A stretch of DNA of 64,000 nucleotides from an uncultured Acidimicrobiaceae bacterium (GTDB lineage Bacteria; Actinomycetota; Acidimicrobiia; Acidimicrobiales; Ilumatobacteraceae), in the NCBI GenBank assembly GCA_903919455.1, contig CAIXIJ010000005.1:1-64000 (forward strand). The letters are read 5' to 3'. This document shows positions 60,268-64,000 of the stretch, piece after piece. How positions within the stretch are numbered: position 1 is the first letter of the stretch; each line of letters opens with the position of its first letter. The notes beneath the pieces are model-generated. The model made no database searches, was not told the DNA's origin, and saw nothing but the letters and a program-made list of their open reading frames with translations. The position numbers and the translations under genes were made by a program.

Positions 60268-61521
60268 TCAGTTGGGCTGCTGGTCGGGCCCCCACTGCTG
60301 CGCTCCCCGCCGCACCAGTCGGAGTTTGCTCCCCTGGACGGCGCTCGCCGGGCCGATGGCTGCGGACCCGAACCGCGCCCGGATGGCATCGACGGTCTGC
60401 TCGGCAGCCTCCCAATGCTCCTCGGCGAACAGATCGTCGAACGTCAGCTGCTCGGCTGGGGCGCCGAAGTTGCTGCTGCTGACGCCCAGCAACCGCACCC
60501 CTGGCGTCGGGTCGACCGCATCGAGCAGCGGCTCCACCGCCTGCACGATGGCATGAGCCGTCGCCACCGCCGATGGCAGCGTGACCGACCTGGTGATGGT
60601 GTGGAATCCGGCGAAACGAACCTTCAGTTGCAGTGTTCGAGCCCCGGTGCCATGGGCGCGGAGGCGACCAGCTACACCGTCGGCCAGCCGCACGAGTTCG
60701 CGCCGAAGTTCCTCGTGCGTGAACAGATCGGTGGCATACGTCTCTTCATGGCCGATGGACTTCGCCTCGCGGTCCACCTCCACCGGGCGATCGTCCTCGG
60801 CCCAGCTCAAGCGGTGGAGATGGTGCCCGTGTGCCGCACCGATGGCGCCAACGAGCACGGACTCGTCGAGATCGGCGAGATCCTTCACCGTGTGCACCCC
60901 GAGCCGTTCGAGTCGCTCCAGGGTGGCTGGGCCTACTCCCCACAACGCCTTGACGGGGAGCGGGTGGAGGAAGGCGAGCTCCTCCCCTGGCCGCACCTCG
61001 TGCACGCCGGACCCGGCGTGCACCCCATCGGGCCGAGGAATGGGCTTGGCTGCCTTCGAGGCCAGCTTCGCCAAGAACTTGTTGGGGGCAACCCCCACGC
61101 TGCATCGCAGCTGCAGGGCCGACCAGACTTCATCGCGGACCAGTCCGGCGATGGCGACGCCGTCGCCGAACAGCCGCACCGAACCCGTGACATCGAGGAA
61201 TGCCTCGTCGAGAGCGAGCGGCTCGATGTAGGGGGTGACGGATTGGAAGATCTGATGCACGTCGCGGCTCACCGAGGCATACAGCTCGTGATCGCCCGGG
61301 AGAAAGACCGCGTTCGGGCACAGCCGGCGCGCCGTGCTCGAGGGCATTGCCGAGAACACCCCGAATCGACGGGCCTCGTACGACGCAGCAGCGATGACCC
61401 CGCGGTTGCCGGTACCGCCGACGACCACCGGCTTGCCGACCAGGTCGGGCCGCCGCCGCAACTCCACACTCACATAGAAGGCATCCATGTCGACGTGCAG
61501 GATGGTGCGGAGAGGTGTCAT
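60268..61521 (-). CDS. dinB: DNA polymerase IV (Y-family)
   Basis: 417 aa translesion polymerase. HVDMDAFYVSVELRRRPDL, SYEARRFGVFSAMPSS, LALDEAFLDVTGS and VGVAPNKFLAKLASKAAKP are intact, followed by a little-finger domain. The C-terminus has no clear beta-clamp QLxLF motif; QLTFDDLF near residue 376 may serve. ATG 61521 overlaps the Nudix stop. Confidence 0.95.
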   Translation of the reverse strand: MTPLRTILHVDMDAFYVSVELRRRPDLVGKPVVVGGTGNRGVIAAASYEARRFGVFSAMPSSTARRLCPNAVFLPGDHELYASVSRDVHQIFQSVTPYIEPLALDEAFLDVTGSVRLFGDGVAIAGLVRDEVWSALQLRCSVGVAPNKFLAKLASKAAKPIPRPDGVHAGSGVHEVRPGEELAFLHPLPVKALWGVGPATLERLERLGVHTVKDLADLDESVLVGAIGAAHGHHLHRLSWAEDDRPVEVDREAKSIGHEETYATDLFTHEELRRELVRLADGVAGRLRAHGTGARTLQLKVRFAGFHTITRSVTLPSAVATAHAIVQAVEPLLDAVDPTPGVRLLGVSSSNFGAPAEQLTFDDLFAEEHWEAAEQTVDAIRARFGSAAIGPASAVQGSKLRLVRRGAQQWGPDQQPN

Positions 61522-62000
61522 GTGAGCCGTTCCACGCGCCCCGAATTGCGTTGCGTGCCGCGCAGAACGAAGCCGTAGCTCCCGCCGCGCGCTCCAGCCA
61601 ACCACTCGCCCACCGGCGTATGGACCCACGGGGGGCTGGCCTGGAGGAGCACGGGTGCTTCTACAGCAGTGGCGTGGCGCACTTCCTCCACGATGCCGTC
61701 GGGGTCGGCGATCACGATCTCGCCGGTCACGCCCACTGCCTCCCACGCCTCGACTCGGAGTTGCCACCCCATATCGGGGGCGTCGACAGTGACGGTGTAG
61801 GACCGCTCTGTCCAGCCCGTCACCGACATGCCCGTTTCCTCGAACACTTCGCGTGCGAGGCCCTCCAGCAGGGTCTCACCGGGGTCGATCACGCCACCCG
61901 GTGGTGTCCATTCGATCGACTGATCGCGTCGGCGATTCCCCACGAGCACGAGACCATCCCCGTGGCGGATGAGGGCACCGCCGACGGTCCATTGACGCAT
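61518..62000 (-). CDS. Nudix hydrolase
   Basis: 160 aa. The Nudix box is GGVIDPGETLLEGLAREVFEETGM (shown here in full only for the box), matching GX5EX7REUXEEXGU. The start MRQWTVGGALIRHG is typical of 8-oxo-dGTP/ADP-ribose type small Nudix proteins. It is coupled to dinB, suggesting a nucleotide-pool link, by inference. Confidence 0.92.
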   Translation of the reverse strand: MRQWTVGGALIRHGDGLVLVGNRRRDQSIEWTPPGGVIDPGETLLEGLAREVFEETGMSVTGWTERSYTVTVDAPDMGWQLRVEAWEAVGVTGEIVIADPDGIVEEVRHATAVEAPVLLQASPPWVHTPVGEWLAGARGGSYGFVLRGTQRNSGRVERLT

Positions 62001-62031
62001 GACACCAGTGTGCCACAGGAACAGATGTTCG

Positions 62032-62769
62032 TCAGAGGCCCGTTGCCCGACGGCGACGGCGACCTCGGAAGTCGCCGAGCCAGAGTCGGCCCACCAGCAC
62101 GAACGCCTCGCTGATGATGCTGCCCGACATCTTCGACTCGCCAGCCGTGCGGTCGCGGAACGAGATCGGAAACTCCACCACCTTGCCGAGATGACTCACG
62201 AGGCGATACGTCATCTCGACCTGAAAGCCGTACCCCTCCGCACGGACGGTTTCGAACTCCATCCCGATCAACGCCGCCGACCGATACGCCCGATACCCGG
62301 CCGTCGCATCGTTCACTGCCAGTCCGAGTACACCAGCCGCATAGCGGTTACCCCAACGTGAGAGCAACCGACGCTTCCGCGGCCAGTCCACAGTGCGTCC
62401 ACCCGGCACGTACCGACTGCCGATGGCGAGATCGGCTCCGTGCTCGACGTTGGAGATCAACGCGGGTAGGACCAGCGGATCATGGGACAGATCGGCGTCC
62501 ATCTGCACACAGATCTCTGCACCATCATCGATGGCGCGGCGAAGGCCCGCCCGGTAGGCATGGCCCAGACCGTTCTTCTCCTTGCGACGCAGTACATCGA
62601 TGTTGCCGAGCTCACGCCCCAATGCCTCCGCACGATCGGCGGTGCCGTCGGGACTGCCGTCGTCGACCACCAAGACCCTTGCGTCGGGCGCGACGGCGCG
62701 GACACTGCGCAGCAGCCGTTCGATGTTGCCGATCTCGTTGTAGGTGGGTACGACCACGGTTGCACGCAC
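62032..62769 (-). CDS. polyprenol monophosphomannose synthase (GT2, DPM1-like)
   Basis: About 245 aa. GT2 motifs VVVPTYNEIGNIERLL, VVDDGSPDGTAD and QMDADLSHDP (DxD), and GLGHAYRAGL; GSRYVPGG and FRDRTAGESKMS are like DPM1. It transfers mannose from GDP-Man to polyprenyl phosphate. GTG 62769 is favoured (TAGGCT at 8 nt) over GTG 62775. No membrane extension, as in actinobacterial Ppm1 catalytic halves. Confidence 0.93.
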   Translation of the reverse strand: MRATVVVPTYNEIGNIERLLRSVRAVAPDARVLVVDDGSPDGTADRAEALGRELGNIDVLRRKEKNGLGHAYRAGLRRAIDDGAEICVQMDADLSHDPLVLPALISNVEHGADLAIGSRYVPGGRTVDWPRKRRLLSRWGNRYAAGVLGLAVNDATAGYRAYRSAALIGMEFETVRAEGYGFQVEMTYRLVSHLGKVVEFPISFRDRTAGESKMSGSIISEAFVLVGRLWLGDFRGRRRRRATGL

Positions 62770-62777
62770 GGTCACGG

Positions 62778-62787
62778 AGCCTACGCT
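62778..62787. promoter_or_regulatory. overlapping divergent -10 elements
   Basis: TAGGCT (62778-62783, minus) and TACGCT (62782-62787, plus) overlap by 2 bp. They lie 8 nt before GTG 62769 and 6 nt before GTG 62794. The two polymerases could not occupy this site together. Confidence 0.45.
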
Positions 62788-62793
62788 GAGAGG

Positions 62794-63069
62794 GTGACCG
62801 AAGAACGACCCCTCTCCGCGCTCCCCTCACCGGCGGCTCGCGTGGCGGCATTCATGGCCATCCTGCTCGGCGGCGTTGCCGGAGGAGTGATCGGCTACAC
62901 GTTGGTGAAACTGCAGTGCTCCGGGAGGTGCGACACCCCGAAGGGAATCGGCCTGCTGCTCGGCGCCACGCTGGCGGCGGGTGGGATGAGCATCGTCGCC
63001 GTCCTCGTGCTGCGAGCACTCGGCGAGTGGCGCCAGATCGAGCAGCGGGAACGGTCAAGCGCATCGTGA
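62794..63069 (+). CDS. small two-TM membrane protein, unknown
   Basis: 91 aa with two TM segments (RVAAFMAILLGGVAGGVIGYTLV and GLLLGATLAAGGMSIVAVLVL) and a short loop with CSGRC. No family recognised. GTG 62794 has TACGCT at 6 nt. Its stop overlaps the inositol phosphatase start (GTGA). Confidence 0.75.
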   Translation: MTEERPLSALPSPAARVAAFMAILLGGVAGGVIGYTLVKLQCSGRCDTPKGIGLLLGATLAAGGMSIVAVLVLRALGEWRQIEQRERSSAS

Positions 63070-63869
63070 CCGAACTCGGCCAGGAACTGCTGCAACTTGC
63101 CACACGGCTGGCAGTGGAGGCCGGCCAGATGGTCCGCGACGGCCGATCCGCGCGCGGCATCAGTGTTCGCGACACCAAGTCGTCGGCCACCGACACGGTG
63201 ACCGAGTTCGACAGGGCGAGCGAACTCCTCATCGTCGGCGGCATCACGGCCGCCCGACCCGACGACGGCATCGTTGGCGAAGAAGGCACGTCAACCGACG
63301 GCACGTCGGGCATCAGCTGGTTGATCGACCCAATTGATGGCACCACGAACTTTCTCTACGGACTTCCCGGCTACGCCGTCAGCATCGCGGCGCAATCCGC
63401 AACCGATACCGAGGTGGGCGTGGTCTACGTGCCGGCCACCGACGAACTGTTCGCCGCACTACGCGGACACGGCGCAACCTTGAACGGGAACCCCATTCGA
63501 TGCAGCACCACCGCCGAGCGTTCGATGGCGCTGGTGGCCACCGGCTTCAGCTACCTACCGGAACGCCGAGCAGTGCAAGCGCGCCGCGCCGCCGCGCTCA
63601 TTCCGCAAGTACGCGATATCCGCCGCCTCGGTGCAGCGGCCGCAGATCTGTGTTACGTGGCCGCCGGTCGCCTCGACGTGTACTACGAGGAGTTCCTCGG
63701 GCCGTGGGACCTTGCCGCCGGTGAACTGATCGCCCGAGAGGCCGGATGCCGCTCGGGCAGCCTCGATGGTGGCCCCGTTCGCCCGTCCTCGGTGCTGGTC
63801 GCGAACCCGTGGTTGTTCGAGGACACACGCGCGTTGATCGCCCGCATCGACGCTGATCTGGCATCATGA
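63066..63869 (+). CDS. inositol monophosphatase family protein
   Basis: 267 aa lithium-sensitive Mg-dependent phosphatase. GEEG, WLIDPIDGTTNFLYG (metal site near 82-96) and GPWDLAAGELIAREAG are kept. It may act on inositol phosphate, histidinol phosphate or PAP; the sequence does not decide. It overlaps the next gene (ATGA), so this is one operon of membrane protein, phosphatase and response regulator. Confidence 0.92.
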   Translation: MTELGQELLQLATRLAVEAGQMVRDGRSARGISVRDTKSSATDTVTEFDRASELLIVGGITAARPDDGIVGEEGTSTDGTSGISWLIDPIDGTTNFLYGLPGYAVSIAAQSATDTEVGVVYVPATDELFAALRGHGATLNGNPIRCSTTAERSMALVATGFSYLPERRAVQARRAAALIPQVRDIRRLGAAAADLCYVAAGRLDVYYEEFLGPWDLAAGELIAREAGCRSGSLDGGPVRPSSVLVANPWLFEDTRALIARIDADLAS

Positions 63870-64000
63870 AGGGTGTGGGTACCCGCATCCTTTCCGTGGA
63901 AGACGACGAACGCATCCGAACTGCGGTGAAGCTCGCGCTCGAGGATGAAGGCTGGACCGTCGACGAGGCGGGAAGCGGCGAGGAAGCCATCGAGCTGTTC
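63866..64000 (+). CDS. response regulator, N-terminal part (cut by window end)
   Basis: Partial. 45 residues of a REC domain: ILSVEDDERIRTAVKLALEDEGW. Asp-Asp for metal binding is seen; the phospho-Asp lies beyond the window. ATG 63866 overlaps the phosphatase stop; GTG codons a few codons in are alternatives. Confidence 0.85.
   Translation, partial: MKGVGTRILSVEDDERIRTAVKLALEDEGWTVDEAGSGEEAIELF

Overview
The window is GC-rich, densely coded, chromosomal DNA from an actinobacterium. The basis for this is a mycothiol ligase (mshC), an F420:NADPH reductase, an InhA-type enoyl-ACP reductase, the proteasome activator Bpa, a type-2 IleRS behind a translational T-box, SepF and DivIVA beside ftsZ with no ftsA, and a polyprenol-phosphate mannosyltransferase. 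A member of the Acidimicrobiia (Ilumatobacter-like) is my inference, not something the sequence proves. I saw no tRNA, rRNA, CRISPR array, insertion sequence or prophage.

Layout. 0-1.5 kb: a quinone-oxidoreductase-like gene that seems shortened at its C-terminus, and an HIT hydrolase. 1.5-10.2 kb: a signalling island. It holds a histidine kinase with degenerate ATP-binding motifs, a divergent PAS hybrid kinase, two tandem paralogous secreted Cys-containing proteins, a large membrane hybrid kinase whose start overlaps the stop of the second secreted gene, and a REC-EAL c-di-GMP phosphodiesterase overlapping the kinase. 10.2-21.8 kb: metabolism (thrS, plsC, mshC, npdG-like, fabI/inhA-like, a DUF255 thioredoxin-fold protein, a lipoprotein, a thiolase + DUF35 pair, a frameshifted DinB/pentapeptide gene, a nitroreductase and an unknown protein). 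21.8-30.2 kb: dnaE1, bpa, a phosphodiesterase, an Rrf2 regulator, rluD-type synthase, lspA and a lysine-rich DksA-like protein that lacks its zinc cysteines. 30.2-51.9 kb: the division and cell wall cluster on the minus strand, read mraZ-rsmH-ftsL-ftsI-murE-mraY-murD-ftsW-murG-murC-murB-ftsQ-ftsZ-pgeF-yggS-sepF-divIVA-(T-box)ileS. murF is missing between murE and mraY. 51.9-64 kb: a lipoate ligase-like gene, an HNH protein, a small conserved protein, an acyl-CoA dehydrogenase, a ROK kinase, a MoxR-DUF58-transglutaminase operon, a DUF3040 protein, DNA polymerase IV, Nudix, a GT2 mannosyltransferase, and a membrane protein-inositol phosphatase-response regulator operon cut by the window end.

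Regulation visible in the sequence. At fifteen starts a TANNNT hexamer lies exactly 6-8 nt before the start codon, which suggests leaderless transcripts driven by -10 elements. Upstream of mraZ there is a 10-bp-phased array of TGG(G) boxes around a promoter (likely MraZ operator), then a 40-bp-period direct repeat, a perfect 11-bp inverted repeat and a very G-rich block. A long imperfect hairpin sits between mraZ and rsmH. ileS has a class II T-box with a Shine-Dalgarno-sequestering hairpin.

The strongest candidate for an undescribed system is the secreted-pair / membrane hybrid kinase / REC-EAL operon at 5.2-10.2 kb. The regulatory array before mraZ and the genome-style leaderless promoter signature are the next best leads.
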